64,000 nucleotides of DNA from Amorphus orientalis (lineage in GTDB: Bacteria; Pseudomonadota; Alphaproteobacteria; Rhizobiales; Amorphaceae), in NCBI RefSeq assembly GCF_030814015.1, contig NZ_JAUSUL010000002.1, positions 682,001 through 746,000 of the forward strand. Reading direction: 5' to 3'. Under the pieces are notes generated by a model. That model was not told the DNA's origin. It searched no databases and worked only from the letters and a program-made list of their open reading frames with translations. Below, piece after piece: positions 9,261 through 18,649 of this stretch (its first letter is position 1; each line of letters starts with the position of its first letter). Position numbers and translations under genes: made by a program.

Positions 9261-9764
9261 TCAGTCTCTTCCGGAGATCGGCGGCTGGAAGGCCAGCCCG
9301 GTGTCCCAGGGGAAATAGATCCACGTATCCTGGGAAACTTCGGTAACGAACGTGTCGACAAGAGGGCGCCCCTGGGGTTTGGCGTACACCGTCGCGAAGT
9401 GTGCCTTCGGAAGGTAACTCCTGACGACCCGGGCGGTTGCACCGGTATCGACGAGATCGTCGACGATCAGAACGTTCTCGCCGGCGCTTCCGCCGGCCTC
9501 GGTGAGCGCGTCGCTCACGCCCTTGAGCACCTGGAGTTTCCCCTGCTGCTTGTCGTGATAGGAGGCGACGCAGAACGTGTCGATCAGGCGGATGCCGATC
9601 TCGCGCGCGACGATGGCGGCCGGGACGAGGCCGCCCCGGGTGATGCAGGCGATGCCCTGAAAATCCCCCTGACCGGCCAGCCGCCAGGCAAGCGCCCGGG
9701 CGTCCCGGTGAAACTGGTCCCACGAAACGGGAAAGGCTTTTTCCGGCGGAGGCACGGACGCCAT
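9261..9764 (-). CDS. gpt: Xanthine-guanine phosphoribosyltransferase
   Basis: A 167-residue purine salvage enzyme that transfers phosphoribosyl from PRPP to xanthine or guanine. The PRPP loop [16 protein letters not shown] is intact at about residues 95-110. The N-terminal ITRGGLVPA loop and the C-terminal WIYFPWDTG are typical of Gpt. The start at 9764 is chosen for its length match and the AGAAGGA ribosome site; an in-frame ATG further upstream would overlap the neighbouring gene. It follows the MoCF-domain gene closely on the same strand. Confidence 0.93.
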   Translation of the reverse strand: MASVPPPEKAFPVSWDQFHRDARALAWRLAGQGDFQGIACITRGGLVPAAIVAREIGIRLIDTFCVASYHDKQQGKLQVLKGVSDALTEAGGSAGENVLIVDDLVDTGATARVVRSYLPKAHFATVYAKPQGRPLVDTFVTEVSQDTWIYFPWDTGLAFQPPISGRD

Positions 9765-9780
9765 GGCTGGGGATCCTTCT

Positions 9781-10536
9781 CTATTCTGACTGGGCGAGCT
9801 CTTCGACGGCCGCCACAACGTCGCTCTTGGCTGCCTGAAGCTTTTCGGCATCGCGGCCCCGAAGCACGATCTGGGTGTTGAAGCCCTTGCCGTCATAGTG
9901 GGGATAGGAGCCGATCTGAACGTCGGGATGGGCCTGCGCGATGCGGCCGAGCGGCTCGGCGATCCGGCCTTCGGGCATGCCGGTGTCGACCGTTTCGCTC
10001 CAGATCCGGCTGCCGGTCTTCAGCGTCGGCCCGATCGTGTCCATCATGGACTGCATGACCCGCGGCACGCCGGCCATCACGAACACGTTGTCGATGCGGA
10101 AGCCCGGGGCGCCGGAGACGGCGTTCTCGATCAGGTCCGCGCCGTGCGGAATGCGCGCCATCCTGAGACGAGCCGGCGTGAGCTCGGCGTCGGGATAGCG
10201 TCGGCGCAGCATCTCGACGGCGCGCGGGTCGACGTCGATGCCGACCCCGTAGGCCGAGGCGACCGCGTCGGCGGTGATGTCGTCGTGGGTCGGACCGATG
10301 CCGCCGGTGGTGAAGACGTAGGTGTAGCGCCCGCGCAGGGTGTCGATCGCCTCGACGATCATCGCGGTCACGTCGGGCACCACGCGGACTTCGCGCGCCT
10401 CCACGCCAATCTGGGTTAGGTATTCGCAGATATAGCCGGTGTTGGTGTCTTTCGTGCGCCCGGACAGAATTTCGTCGCCGATGACGACGATGCCGGCGGT
10501 TACAGCCTGGGGTGATGTCGAGCCGGTGTCGGTCAT
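9781..10536 (-). CDS. CinA-type molybdopterin-binding (MoCF) domain protein
   Basis: A 251-residue protein made of the MoCF_biosynth domain found at the N-terminus of CinA. Motifs include [18 protein letters not shown] near residue 15, the [13 protein letters not shown] loop near residue 85, and [11 protein letters not shown]. The C-terminal nicotinamide-nucleotide deamidase domain of full CinA is absent. Such short forms are common in Alphaproteobacteria and may act as ADP-ribose or related nucleotide hydrolases. The cellular role is not shown by the sequence. It is the first gene of a likely pair with gpt. Confidence 0.85.
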   Translation of the reverse strand: MTDTGSTSPQAVTAGIVVIGDEILSGRTKDTNTGYICEYLTQIGVEAREVRVVPDVTAMIVEAIDTLRGRYTYVFTTGGIGPTHDDITADAVASAYGVGIDVDPRAVEMLRRRYPDAELTPARLRMARIPHGADLIENAVSGAPGFRIDNVFVMAGVPRVMQSMMDTIGPTLKTGSRIWSETVDTGMPEGRIAEPLGRIAQAHPDVQIGSYPHYDGKGFNTQIVLRGRDAEKLQAAKSDVVAAVEELAQSE

Positions 10537-10591
10537 GACGCGTGGTCCACTCGCAAAGGGTGCGCTCGTCTAACCCGAGCCGACCCCGTCC

Positions 10592-11800
10592 TCAAGTCGG
10601 CAGCGCGGATGCGCGCCAGCCGTAGATCGGGTCCATGCGCGCCATCAGGCGGTCGGGACCGAGCGCGCGCAGGGCCGCGTCGCGCGCCAGCGAGGCGGGA
10701 CGGGGCAGGTGATAGACCCAGGCGAGCCGGCGCGCCTCGCGCCACACCGGATCCACCCGTGGCTTGCGGCGCCGTTCGTAGGTCGCAAGCGCTGCCGGCT
10801 CCGCTCCCTCGCTCGCCAGGGCTGCGGCGAGTTCCGCGGCATCCTCGATCGCCATCGCGCCGCCCTGGGCCACGAACGGCAGCATCGCATGGGCCGCGTC
10901 GCCGACAAGAGCGATTCGGCCCTTGGTCCACGGCGCATCGGGAGAGACGCCGCAGAGCGGCCAGCGCGTCCAGCTTTCCGCCCGGGCCAGAAGAGTGCGG
11001 AGTTCGCCGCACAGGCCTCTGAAGGGCGCTTCGGGAAGGGCGGTCGCCGCCTCGGTGTCGATATCGGTCGAACGATCGGCCGTGACTGCGACGATGTTCG
11101 TCAGACGTCCGGCGGAGACCGGATAGCAGACGACGTGGGCGTCCCGGGCCAGCCAGAGATCGACCTGGGTGGCTGCGCTGCCGTCTTCGGCCGGAACCAG
11201 GGTCCGCCAGGCCGTCTGGCCCGTTGGAGAGGCGGCGGGACCGCCGATCTGCCGGCGCAGGGCCGACCAGACCCCGTCGGCGCCGATGAGGACGCCGGCG
11301 CGGGTCGTCACCCGGGCAGTGCGGAGAGCCACGTGCTCCCCCGAAGTGCGGGATTCCAGGATCGGGGCGCCGAGATGGAGCGTTATGGCGTCTGAGGCCC
11401 GGACGGCGGACAGGAGCACGGCCTGAAGGTCGGCCCGGTGGATGACGCGGTAGGGCGCCCCCTGGCGGGCTGCCAGCCGGTCTCCGAGCGGAACGCGGGC
11501 GATGACGCCGTTGTCGCGTCCCGAGCGCATGGTGACCTCACGCGGACGAACGGCCGTCGCGTCGAGGGCGGTGTCGAGATCGAGGGCGGAGAGCACGCGC
11601 GCCGCGTTCGGCGAGATCTGGATGCCGGCGCCCACTTCGCTCAAAGCGGGGGCCTTCTCGAAGATCTCGACGGAAAATCCGTATCGGGCCAGCAGAAGCG
11701 CGGTCGTCAGGCCGGCGATGCCGGCGCCGGCGATCGCGATCCGCCGCGCATCGTCCTTCAAGGGAAGGTTGCTCAGGCGGCCGCTTCCTTGAACTCGCAT
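10592..11800 (-). CDS. FAD-dependent aromatic monooxygenase (UbiH/salicylate-hydroxylase type)
   Basis: About 400 residues. The FAD-binding Rossmann motif IAGAGIAGLTTALLL lies near residue 22, followed by EVGAGIQISPNAARVL. The second FAD motif is LVGDAAHAMLPFVAQGGAMAIEDA near residue 300. This is the class A flavin monooxygenase family that includes salicylate hydroxylases. The ATG at 11800 overlaps the upstream zinc-finger gene by 28 bases, so a TTG about 45 bases downstream is also possible. The substrate cannot be named from sequence. The linkage to the small zinc-finger gene looks translationally coupled. Confidence 0.87.
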   Translation of the reverse strand: MRVQGSGRLSNLPLKDDARRIAIAGAGIAGLTTALLLARYGFSVEIFEKAPALSEVGAGIQISPNAARVLSALDLDTALDATAVRPREVTMRSGRDNGVIARVPLGDRLAARQGAPYRVIHRADLQAVLLSAVRASDAITLHLGAPILESRTSGEHVALRTARVTTRAGVLIGADGVWSALRRQIGGPAASPTGQTAWRTLVPAEDGSAATQVDLWLARDAHVVCYPVSAGRLTNIVAVTADRSTDIDTEAATALPEAPFRGLCGELRTLLARAESWTRWPLCGVSPDAPWTKGRIALVGDAAHAMLPFVAQGGAMAIEDAAELAAALASEGAEPAALATYERRRKPRVDPVWREARRLAWVYHLPRPASLARDAALRALGPDRLMARMDPIYGWRASALPT

Positions 11801-12018
11801 TCGGCCGGGGAGGCGTCGTGCGGATCAAGTTCGGCGTCGAACACGTAGTGGGTCGAGCAGTACGGGCAGACGATCTCGCCTTCGTCGCCCATGTCGAGGA
11901 AGACGTGCGGGTGATCGAAGGGCGGCTTTGCCCCGACGCACATGAACTCTTTGGCGCCGATGCGAATGCTGTCGACGCCGGGATCGTTCTGAAAGTGAGG
12001 AATGACGTTTTCCGCCAT
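11773..12018 (-). CDS. Small zinc-finger protein (CHCC type, NDUFS6-like)
   Basis: An 81-residue protein with a zinc-ribbon-like C-terminal region, including VCPYCSTHY at about residues 50-58, Cys27 and His38. It resembles the zf-CHCC domain proteins related to mitochondrial complex I subunit NDUFS6, which are common in Alphaproteobacteria. Expected zinc ligands are a Cys, a His and the CPYC pair. The start gives MAENVIPHF. It overlaps the downstream monooxygenase gene. An accessory role in respiratory complex I is a family-based guess. Confidence 0.85.
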   Translation of the reverse strand: MAENVIPHFQNDPGVDSIRIGAKEFMCVGAKPPFDHPHVFLDMGDEGEIVCPYCSTHYVFDAELDPHDASPAECEFKEAAA

Positions 12019-12177
12019 GGCGGGCGCTCCAAAACACGCTCGATTGTCGGATCGGCCGGGACGATAGCCCGGCACGAGGCGAAAGAACAGGGGGCGGCGA
12101 AACCGTCCGCACGGGTTCCGCGCTCGCCGTCGAGCAGCTATAGAACCGCGCAACACGCAACGAAAGTCGGGTGTCCC

Positions 12178-12948
12178 GTGGCTTCTCCCTATCAGACGCA
12201 AACCTTTTCGTCCGACGGAATCGAAATCGCCTTCATCGACGAAGGGGAGGGCGATCCGATCCTCCTGATCCACGGCTTCGCGTCCAACAAGGACATGAAC
12301 TGGGTCGGGCCGGGCTGGGTCGAGGCGCTCCTGGCGGACGGCCGGCGCGTGATCGCACTGGACAATCGGGGGCACGGCGAAAGCGGAAAGCCACATGATT
12401 CGGCGGCCTATCCCGCGGACGTGATGGCGGAGGACGCGTTCCGGCTGCTCCAGCATCTCGACATTCCCCGCGCCGACGTCATGGGCTACTCGATGGGCGC
12501 GCGGATCTCGGCGTTCCTGTCGCTGGCGCATCCCGACCGGGTGCGCAGCGTGGTCTTCGGCGGCCTCGGGATCGGGATGGTCCGCGGCATCGGCGGCCAG
12601 GAAGAGATCGCGACGGCCCTCGAGGCGCCCTCGCTTGCGGACGTTCAGACCGATGTCGGCCGCCGCTTCCGCAAATTTGCCGACCAGACCCGGAGCGACC
12701 GTGCTGCGCTCGCCGCGTGCATCCGCGCGTCCAGCAACAAGATCGAGCCGGAGGTGGCGGCCACGATCGAACCGCCGGTGCTGATCGCCGTCGGAACGAC
12801 CGACGATATCGCCGGCTCGGCGGAAGAGCTCGCGGAGATCATCCCGGGTTCGAAGGTTCTGCCGATTCCCGGCCGCGATCATATGCTTGCGGTCGGGGAC
12901 AAGGCGTATCGGGAGGGTGTTCTCGCATTCCTGCGGGAACGGCCCTGA
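12178..12948 (+). CDS. Alpha/beta-fold hydrolase
   Basis: About 256 residues starting at GTG 12178 (VASPYQTQTF). The oxyanion region is LLIHGFASNKDMN, the nucleophile elbow is VMGYSMGARIS (Ser), and the catalytic His is in PGRDHMLAVGD near the end. A DNRGHGES motif is typical of this fold. No close substrate assignment is possible, and it may be an esterase or epoxide-hydrolase-like enzyme. It is divergent from the zinc-finger gene, with a 159-base gap that should hold both promoters. Confidence 0.87.
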   Translation: MASPYQTQTFSSDGIEIAFIDEGEGDPILLIHGFASNKDMNWVGPGWVEALLADGRRVIALDNRGHGESGKPHDSAAYPADVMAEDAFRLLQHLDIPRADVMGYSMGARISAFLSLAHPDRVRSVVFGGLGIGMVRGIGGQEEIATALEAPSLADVQTDVGRRFRKFADQTRSDRAALAACIRASSNKIEPEVAATIEPPVLIAVGTTDDIAGSAEELAEIIPGSKVLPIPGRDHMLAVGDKAYREGVLAFLRERP

Positions 12949-13201
12949 GCGGCCCCAGGTCCGGACGTGCGTTGCGCGAGCGGACCGAGGCATTATGTTG
13001 AATGTAAGTGGGGCCGCGCCCTGCCGTTCCCGGCTGGTCGGGTCGTCGGATCCGGGGGCTTCCGGCAGCGATGCGGACGAGACTGGAGGGGCCGGGACGC
13101 ACGATCGTCCCACCCGCGCCAGGTTGGATGGAACGATCGCTTTCGGGACGGCGCGCATGCCGACGAGGAAAGCGGGACAATCGAGCAGAGGAACTGCGGC
13201 C

Positions 13202-14035
13202 ATGTCTCACGCTTACGAGCATGACACCGTCACGCCGCTTGCCATTCACGATCCGGTCTGGGAACGGATCCGCGAAGACGCGAGCAGGATCGCGCAGTCC
13301 GAGCCGGCCCTGGCGGGGTTTATCCACGCCACGATCCTCGATCAGCCGGACCTGGAATCGGCCATCAGTCAGCGGGTGGCGCACCGGCTCGGCGACGCCT
13401 CGGTCGGGCCGACCCACATCCGCCACGCGTTCCGCCAGGCCTTCGAGGCGCGCCCGGAACTTTCGGAAATCCTGCGTGTCGATGTCGTGACCGTCTACGA
13501 CCGCGATCCGGCCTGCCACCGGCTGATCGATCCGGTGCTCTACTTCAAGGGCTTCCACGCCATCCAGACGCACCGGCTCGCCAACTATCTCTGGCACGAG
13601 GGGCGGCGCGACTTCGCCTACTATCTGCAGAGCCGGTCGTCGTCCGAATTCCAGGTCGACATTCATCCCGCCGTCCCCATGGGGCGGGGTATCTTCATCG
13701 ATCACGCGACCGGTGTGATTGTCGGCGAGACCGCCGTCATCGAGGACGACGTGTCCATCCTCCAGGGCGTGACACTCGGCGGAACGGGCAAGGAGGACGG
13801 GGACCGTCATCCGAAGATCCGCCACGGCGTCCTCGTCGGCGCCCATGCGGCGATCCTCGGCAACATCGAGGTCGGCAACTGCGCGCGTGTCGCCGCCGGC
13901 TCGGTCGTTCTGAAGCCGGTACCGCCGAAATCAACCGTGGCCGGCGTGCCCGCCCGGGTCGTTGGAACGGCCGGCTGCGCCGAGCCCGCCCGCTCCATGG
14001 ACCAGATCCTCGCCGATTTCGACGAGCGCGCTTGA
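13202..14035 (+). CDS. cysE: Serine O-acetyltransferase
   Basis: A 277-residue enzyme for the first step of cysteine synthesis, acetyl-CoA plus L-serine to O-acetylserine. The N-terminal helical domain of about 140 residues is followed by the left-handed beta-helix with hexapeptide repeats. DIHPAVPMGRGIFIDHATG carries the catalytic His/Asp region, and GVTLGGTGKEDGDRHPKI is a near-diagnostic CysE sequence. A GAGGA ribosome site precedes ATG 13202. The short C-terminal tail after SMDQILADF may carry the cysteine-synthase docking end, though it lacks a terminal Ile. Confidence 0.95.
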   Translation: MSHAYEHDTVTPLAIHDPVWERIREDASRIAQSEPALAGFIHATILDQPDLESAISQRVAHRLGDASVGPTHIRHAFRQAFEARPELSEILRVDVVTVYDRDPACHRLIDPVLYFKGFHAIQTHRLANYLWHEGRRDFAYYLQSRSSSEFQVDIHPAVPMGRGIFIDHATGVIVGETAVIEDDVSILQGVTLGGTGKEDGDRHPKIRHGVLVGAHAAILGNIEVGNCARVAAGSVVLKPVPPKSTVAGVPARVVGTAGCAEPARSMDQILADFDERA

Positions 14036-14118
14036 CGTCTGCGGGTGTCGGACAGAGTTTGCCCATGGCGCCCCGTCTCGGGGCGCCTATTTGTTTCAGC
14101 AGTCACCAGGAGGATATT

Positions 14119-14331
14119 TTGGACAAAGCCGAAATCGCGAAGCTGAACAGCTACCTTCAGCGCAAATTCGCCAACCCATCGCTGTCGGTGCGCGCCCGCC
14201 CGAAGAAGGACGATTCGGCCGAGGTCTATCTGGGTGACGAGTTCATCGGTGTTCTGTTCCGCGACGACGAGGACGAGGACCTGTCGTGGACCTTCACCAT
14301 GTCGATCCTCGAGATCGACGTCGAGGAATAG
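14119..14331 (+). CDS. DUF3126 family protein with a TTG start
   Basis: A 70-residue acidic protein of unknown function, typical of Alphaproteobacteria. RPKKDDSAEVYLGDEFIGVL is the family hallmark, and the protein ends in an acidic stretch. The start is inferred to be TTG 14119, because AGGAGGA lies just upstream at optimal spacing and the next in-frame ATG would remove most of the protein. It precedes the gamma carbonic anhydrase gene by only six bases, so the two are likely co-transcribed. Function is unknown. Confidence 0.87.
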   Translation: MDKAEIAKLNSYLQRKFANPSLSVRARPKKDDSAEVYLGDEFIGVLFRDDEDEDLSWTFTMSILEIDVEE

Positions 14332-14337
14332 ACCGAC

Positions 14338-14865
14338 ATGCCGCTCTACACGCTCGAAGGCGCCGGGCCGGACCTGCCGGAGGACGGACGCTACTGGATC
14401 GCGCCGAGCGCGGACGTGATCGGGCGGGTGCGCCTGAAGGCGGATGCGAGCGTCTGGTGGGGGGCGGTGCTGCGCGGCGACAACGAATGGATCGAGATCG
14501 GCGAGCGCTCCAACGTCCAGGACGGGTCGGTGTTTCATACCGACATGGACGCGCCGCTGACCATCGGTGCGGACTGCACGATCGGTCACAAGGTGATTCT
14601 GCACGGTTGCACCGTGGCAGACAATTCCCTGATCGGGATGGGAGCCACGGTCCTCAACCACGCCCGCATCGGCCGCAATTGCATCATCGGTGCGAACGCG
14701 CTGATCCCGGAGGGCAAGGAAATCCCGGACAACTCGCTGGTCGTCGGCATGCCGGGGAAGGTCGTGCGCACCCTCAGCGACGCGGAAGTGGAGGGGCTGA
14801 CGAAGAGCGCCGCCCACTACGTCGCCAACTGGAAGCGCTATGCGAGCGGCCTGGCGGGTGCCTAA
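14338..14865 (+). CDS. Gamma carbonic anhydrase family protein
   Basis: A 175-residue left-handed beta-helix hexapeptide protein of the YrdA/PaaY group. The zinc-ligand region [13 protein letters not shown]...[11 protein letters not shown] supplies three His residues (the His of VFHT and the His pair around GHKVILHG). The hexapeptide repeats run through [15 protein letters not shown]. Carbonic anhydrase activity is plausible but unproven in this branch. It follows the DUF3126 gene. Its last four bases overlap the convergent transglutaminase-like gene. Confidence 0.9.
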   Translation: MPLYTLEGAGPDLPEDGRYWIAPSADVIGRVRLKADASVWWGAVLRGDNEWIEIGERSNVQDGSVFHTDMDAPLTIGADCTIGHKVILHGCTVADNSLIGMGATVLNHARIGRNCIIGANALIPEGKEIPDNSLVVGMPGKVVRTLSDAEVEGLTKSAAHYVANWKRYASGLAGA

Positions 14866-15521
14866 TCCGTGGTTGCCGGTGCATCGAGGCGCCGGATCGA
14901 TCCCACCGCCGGCGTGGACCGCCGGTCGCGGATCCGGACCCAGTCGCGCGGCTCGTCGATTTCCTGGCGTTTGACATAATGGTAGGGCGTGTGGGCCCAG
15001 GGCAGAATAAGGTCGGTACGGTTGTCGAGGATGAGATCGCCGCGGTCGGTACCGACGGTCAGGACGGCGTGACCATCGCCGTTCTCGTCACGCACGACGG
15101 TGATGAGAAGGACGCTCGCCGGCCAGCCCTTGCCCATCAGGAGGCGCCGCTTCATCAGGACATAGTCCTCGCAGTCGCCGACATCGATCGGATAGGTCCA
15201 GAATTCGGCCCGGCCGTAATGGTTCAGGTCGGTCACGGGCGCGACGGCGGAGTTGACGGAGCGATTGGTCTGGATCAGTTCCATCCAGCGGTCGTCGCTG
15301 AGGATAACCGCCCGGGGCGTCGTGGTCCCTGCCTGGCAATCGGTCGGAAAGCGCGTGCAGAATTCGACGAACCCTTCCGGGGCCTCGGTCAGTTCCGCCA
15401 GCGGCATGAAGCCGGAAACGTCGGATGGGCCGGCGGCGGCCTCCAGACCGACCGGCAGGAATGCAGTGCAGGCCACCACGGTGGCGCGCGCGAGCCGGAC
15501 GATGCGAAGGGCTGCTGTCAT
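14862..15521 (-). CDS. BTLCP transglutaminase-like cysteine peptidase, exported
   Basis: About 219 residues with an N-terminal signal peptide (hydrophobic stretch ending near PVGLEAAAG). The bacterial transglutaminase-like cysteine proteinase core shows [16 protein letters not shown] (catalytic Cys), then [18 protein letters not shown] (catalytic His and Asp). It probably acts in the periplasm. Members near LapD control adhesin processing, but no LapD/LapA genes are seen here. ATG 15533 is an alternative start. It converges with the gamma carbonic anhydrase gene. Confidence 0.9.
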   Translation of the reverse strand: MTAALRIVRLARATVVACTAFLPVGLEAAAGPSDVSGFMPLAELTEAPEGFVEFCTRFPTDCQAGTTTPRAVILSDDRWMELIQTNRSVNSAVAPVTDLNHYGRAEFWTYPIDVGDCEDYVLMKRRLLMGKGWPASVLLITVVRDENGDGHAVLTVGTDRGDLILDNRTDLILPWAHTPYHYVKRQEIDEPRDWVRIRDRRSTPAVGSIRRLDAPATTD

Positions 15522-15533
15522 CGGTGGATCCAA

Positions 15534-15902
15534 GGCCTGTCTTGAACGCAGTCGGAAGCGGCTTCAATCGATCTGGAGAGTGGACGGCCAGCCTCAGAAT
15601 GGAGGTCACCTTCGTCGGCCGGCCTGTCCACCACGACACGGACCATGGCACGGGCCGTCTTGCCACGCGATGAAACGGACGGCTCGAAATTGATTAGATC
15701 CCGGCCGAGAATGGCTACGATTGAGTAACGATGACAGAGACTTCCGCCCGCCTCTCGACCCGGCGCCTCAGGGGATGACGGCCCGGGCCGCAGGGCACCG
15801 GAAGCTTGCGATCAGGATCGAAGGGCGGGCGCACTCGGCGCGGGACCCTTCGACCGACACCGAAGCGACATGACGTAGTTCCAGGTCAGGATTTTCTCCG
15901 CC
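15534..15902. other. Divergent intergenic region without a clear gene
   Basis: 369 bases between the start of the BTLCP gene and the start of the rhomboid gene. It should carry both promoters. I found no convincing protein-coding frame, tRNA or strong hairpin. A 15-codon frame at 15731 has no supporting features. Confidence 0.5.
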
Positions 15903-16727
15903 ATGACAGTTCCCGAGCGCCCGCGCGGCGAACCCATGTTCACGATCCCGACGGTGGTCGTTGCTCTGACGGGCGTGCTGGTGGCGATCCAATTGCTGCG
16001 GTCGGCTTTGCTGACGCCGATGCAGGACGCCGGCGTCCTGGTGCTGTTCGCCTTCATTCCGGCCCGATACGCCGGCGACGTGTTCGCGTTCTATGTGCTT
16101 CCGACGGGACCCGAAGGTGCTCTCTGGTCGGTGCTGAATACCGGTGCGGCGGTCTGGAGCTTCCTGACCTACGCGCTCCTGCACGGAAGCGTGACGCATC
16201 TGCTGGTCAACGCGCTGTGGCTGGTGGCGTTCGGCAGCGCTCTGGCGCGGCGGTTCGGGGCGGCCCGGTTCCTGATTTTCTCCGCAGTCTGCGCCGTGGC
16301 CGGCGCGGCGCTGCACCTCGCGATCTATTTCGGCGACATGGTGCCGGTCGTGGGCGCATCCGCCGCCATTTCCGGGCTGATGGCCGGCGCCTCGCGATTC
16401 GTCTTCCAGCTTGGCGGCCCGCTCGGTGTGCTCAGGATCGGCGACGAACGGGCCTACCGTATTCCGGCCGACAGCCTCGCGGAGACGATCCGCAACCGAC
16501 GGGCCCTCATCTTCCTGGCTGTCTGGTTCGGTATCAACCTCCTGGTAGGGCTCGGCTCCGGAACGGTTCTCGGATCCGGTGCCAGCATCGCCTGGGAAGC
16601 CCACGTCGGCGGCTTCCTTGCCGGTCTGTTCCTGTTTCCGCTGTTCGACCCGGTGACGCCGCGCGGTCCGGTGCGGTCCGGCGGGGGAGGCGGATTCGGC
16701 GGGGGCCCTGGCGACCGGGCAGCCTGA
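15903..16727 (+). CDS. Rhomboid-family intramembrane serine protease
   Basis: A 274-residue polytopic inner-membrane protein with six or seven hydrophobic segments. Rhomboid signatures are present: HGSVTHLLVNALWLVAFG (HxxxN motif), VVGASAAISGLMAG (catalytic Ser, with Ala instead of the usual Gly after it) and AHVGGFLAGLFLFPLF (catalytic His). The C-terminus is a Gly-rich cytosolic tail. It would cleave transmembrane helices of unknown substrates. The GASA variant of the GxSG motif is noted, but the dyad is intact. It stands upstream of the CBS gene. Confidence 0.9.
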   Translation: MTVPERPRGEPMFTIPTVVVALTGVLVAIQLLRSALLTPMQDAGVLVLFAFIPARYAGDVFAFYVLPTGPEGALWSVLNTGAAVWSFLTYALLHGSVTHLLVNALWLVAFGSALARRFGAARFLIFSAVCAVAGAALHLAIYFGDMVPVVGASAAISGLMAGASRFVFQLGGPLGVLRIGDERAYRIPADSLAETIRNRRALIFLAVWFGINLLVGLGSGTVLGSGASIAWEAHVGGFLAGLFLFPLFDPVTPRGPVRSGGGGGFGGGPGDRAA

Positions 16728-16894
16728 TTGCCGCGCCGGGAGCGCGCAGCGCCCTGCCACAATCAATTCCAACTTGTGTGCGGCAATCAGGATGGCATCA
16801 TCGGCGATCTGGACTGCGCACACGCCCGCAGGTGCCGGGGACCGGCCGGATGAACGGCCGCGCCGAGGGAGGAGGCGTGCCAAGGGAGGCGCTC

Positions 16895-17326
16895 ATGACC
16901 GTCGCCACGATCCTGTCCGACAAGGGCCGTGACATCGTTACCGCCCGCGAGACCGCATCCATCACCGAAATCTGCGAGACGCTGGCCGAGCGCAAGATCG
17001 GTGCGATCATCGTGACGGACGACGCCGGCTCCATCGTCGGCATCCTGTCCGAACGCGACATCGTCCGCTCCTGTGCGGCGCACGGTGCGGAGGCGCTCCA
17101 CAAGACGGTAGCCGAACTGATGACCCGGTCGGTGATCACGGTTTCCCCGGACGACAATATCGCAACCGTCATGGAACGGATGACGTCCGGCCGCTTCCGC
17201 CACATGCCCGTCGTTCAGGGCGACAAGCTGGTGGGGGTGATCTCCATCGGCGACGTGGTGAAGCATCGCATCGCCGAGGCCGAGCGCGAAGCGGAGGAGA
17301 TGCGGTCCTATATCGCGACCGCCTGA
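16895..17326 (+). CDS. Tandem CBS-domain protein
   Basis: A 143-residue protein made of two CBS domains and nothing else. The first runs about residues 10-60 (IGAIIVTDDAGSIVGILSERDIV). The second runs about residues 75-125 (MTRSVITVSPDDNIATVMER and MPVVQGDKLVGVISIGDVV). Such stand-alone pairs bind adenine nucleotides and act as energy sensors on partner proteins. The partner here is unknown. The start ATG 16895 follows AAGGGAGG at good spacing. It converges with hisI, eight bases apart. Confidence 0.92.
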   Translation: MTVATILSDKGRDIVTARETASITEICETLAERKIGAIIVTDDAGSIVGILSERDIVRSCAAHGAEALHKTVAELMTRSVITVSPDDNIATVMERMTSGRFRHMPVVQGDKLVGVISIGDVVKHRIAEAEREAEEMRSYIATA

Positions 17327-17334
17327 GCCGCCGG

Positions 17335-17775
17335 CTAGTTTTCGCCGGACGCGGGCGCGTCGTCGAAGACGAGCCCGGACGACCCGGCCCCGTCGCCGAG
17401 AGGGACCGACCGGTAGAAGCACGACGTCCGTCCGGTGTGACAACTCGCACCGGATCCGGCGACGCGAACTTTGATCCAGACCGCATCCTGATCACAGTCG
17501 ACGTGCATTTCCTCAACGGTCTGCACCGTGCCGGACGTGTCGCCCTTGCGCCAGAGGGCGTTGCGCGAGCGGCTGAAATAGTGCGCGATCCTGGTCTCGA
17601 CGGTCTTCCGCAGGGCTTCGGCGTTCATGTGCGCCACCATCAGGAGCGTGCCGGTCGCGGCATCGGTGACGACGCATGTCACCAACCCGTTGGCGTCGAA
17701 TTTCGGACGGAACTGATCCGTCTCGTCCTGAGCGGCCTTCTCGAGCGGCGGCTCGAACGCTGCGGTGTCTGTCAT
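17335..17775 (-). CDS. hisI: Phosphoribosyl-AMP cyclohydrolase
   Basis: A 146-residue enzyme for the third step of histidine synthesis, opening the adenine ring of PR-AMP. The family signature is complete: [20 protein letters not shown], then [12 protein letters not shown] (metal Asp and Cys ligands) and the [14 protein letters not shown] zinc motif. There is no fused HisE domain, as is usual for Alphaproteobacteria. It is separated from folE by a single base on the same strand, so the two form an operon. Confidence 0.96.
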   Translation of the reverse strand: MTDTAAFEPPLEKAAQDETDQFRPKFDANGLVTCVVTDAATGTLLMVAHMNAEALRKTVETRIAHYFSRSRNALWRKGDTSGTVQTVEEMHVDCDQDAVWIKVRVAGSGASCHTGRTSCFYRSVPLGDGAGSSGLVFDDAPASGEN

Positions 17776-17776
17776 G

Positions 17777-18385
17777 TCAGTTGCGAACCATTGAGAAGAA
17801 GCGGGCCTGTTCGGCCGGGTTCTTGTCGAACAGACCGGTGAAGCGGGTGGTGATCGTCGTGGCGCCCGGCTTGGCGATGCCGCGCATCGACATGCACAGA
17901 TGCTCCGCCTCCATCATCACCGCAACCCCGCGCGCCTGGAGCGCCGTGTCCATGGCCTCCGCGATCTGGGCGGTCATGGTTTCCTGGGTCTGCAGGCGAC
18001 GGGCATAGACATCGATAAGGCGGGCGATCTTGGACAGGCCGACCACACCCTCCTGCGGAAAATAGGCGACGTGCGCCTTGCCGAAGAAGGGCAGCATGTG
18101 ATGCTCGCAATGGGAATGAAACGGGATGTCCTTGACCAGCACCACGTCGTCGTAGCCGCCGACCTCCTCGAAGACCCGATCGAGAATGAGGGCGGGGTCT
18201 TCGGCGTAGCCGGCGAACAGCTCCTCGAACGCCTTGGTCACCCGTTTCGGGGTGTCGATCAGGCCTTCGCGGCGCGGATCGTCGCCGGCCCAGGCGATCA
18301 GGGTGCGCACGGCCTCCTCCGCCTCCGAGCGGGTCGGGCGGGTGTCGGCATCGGGTGCTGCAGAGTTTTCGGCTATCGCATCCAT
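17777..18385 (-). CDS. folE: GTP cyclohydrolase I
   Basis: A 202-residue enzyme converting GTP to dihydroneopterin triphosphate for folate synthesis. Zinc and active-site motifs are intact: [22 protein letters not shown] (Cys and His ligands), [20 protein letters not shown], and the C-terminal Cys in [10 protein letters not shown]. The N-terminal 30 residues are a variable acidic extension. It lies immediately upstream of hisI. Divergent from it is the iron-sulfur scaffold gene, with a 264-base gap holding both promoters. Confidence 0.97.
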   Translation of the reverse strand: MDAIAENSAAPDADTRPTRSEAEEAVRTLIAWAGDDPRREGLIDTPKRVTKAFEELFAGYAEDPALILDRVFEEVGGYDDVVLVKDIPFHSHCEHHMLPFFGKAHVAYFPQEGVVGLSKIARLIDVYARRLQTQETMTAQIAEAMDTALQARGVAVMMEAEHLCMSMRGIAKPGATTITTRFTGLFDKNPAEQARFFSMVRN

Positions 18386-18649
18386 CTTCGAGACGTCTCT
18401 TTCCTCAGCCGGCCAAACGATGCGGCAGGTCCGTGGGATAGATCAGATCGATCGGGCAGGGCGCAACCCCGACCCCATCTTTGGCGAATCCGGTTGCCAG
18501 ACCATATAAGAGACGAAACCGGTGCAGCCATGCGCCGCGGAGCAGAGCTGCCATCGATACGCAGCCGGGCTCCGGACAGTTCAGTCGCGGCGGTTCGGAC
18601 ACCCGGCCAAGGGCGGTGTCCCAGCCGTTCCCCTTATGAGGACGGCGTC

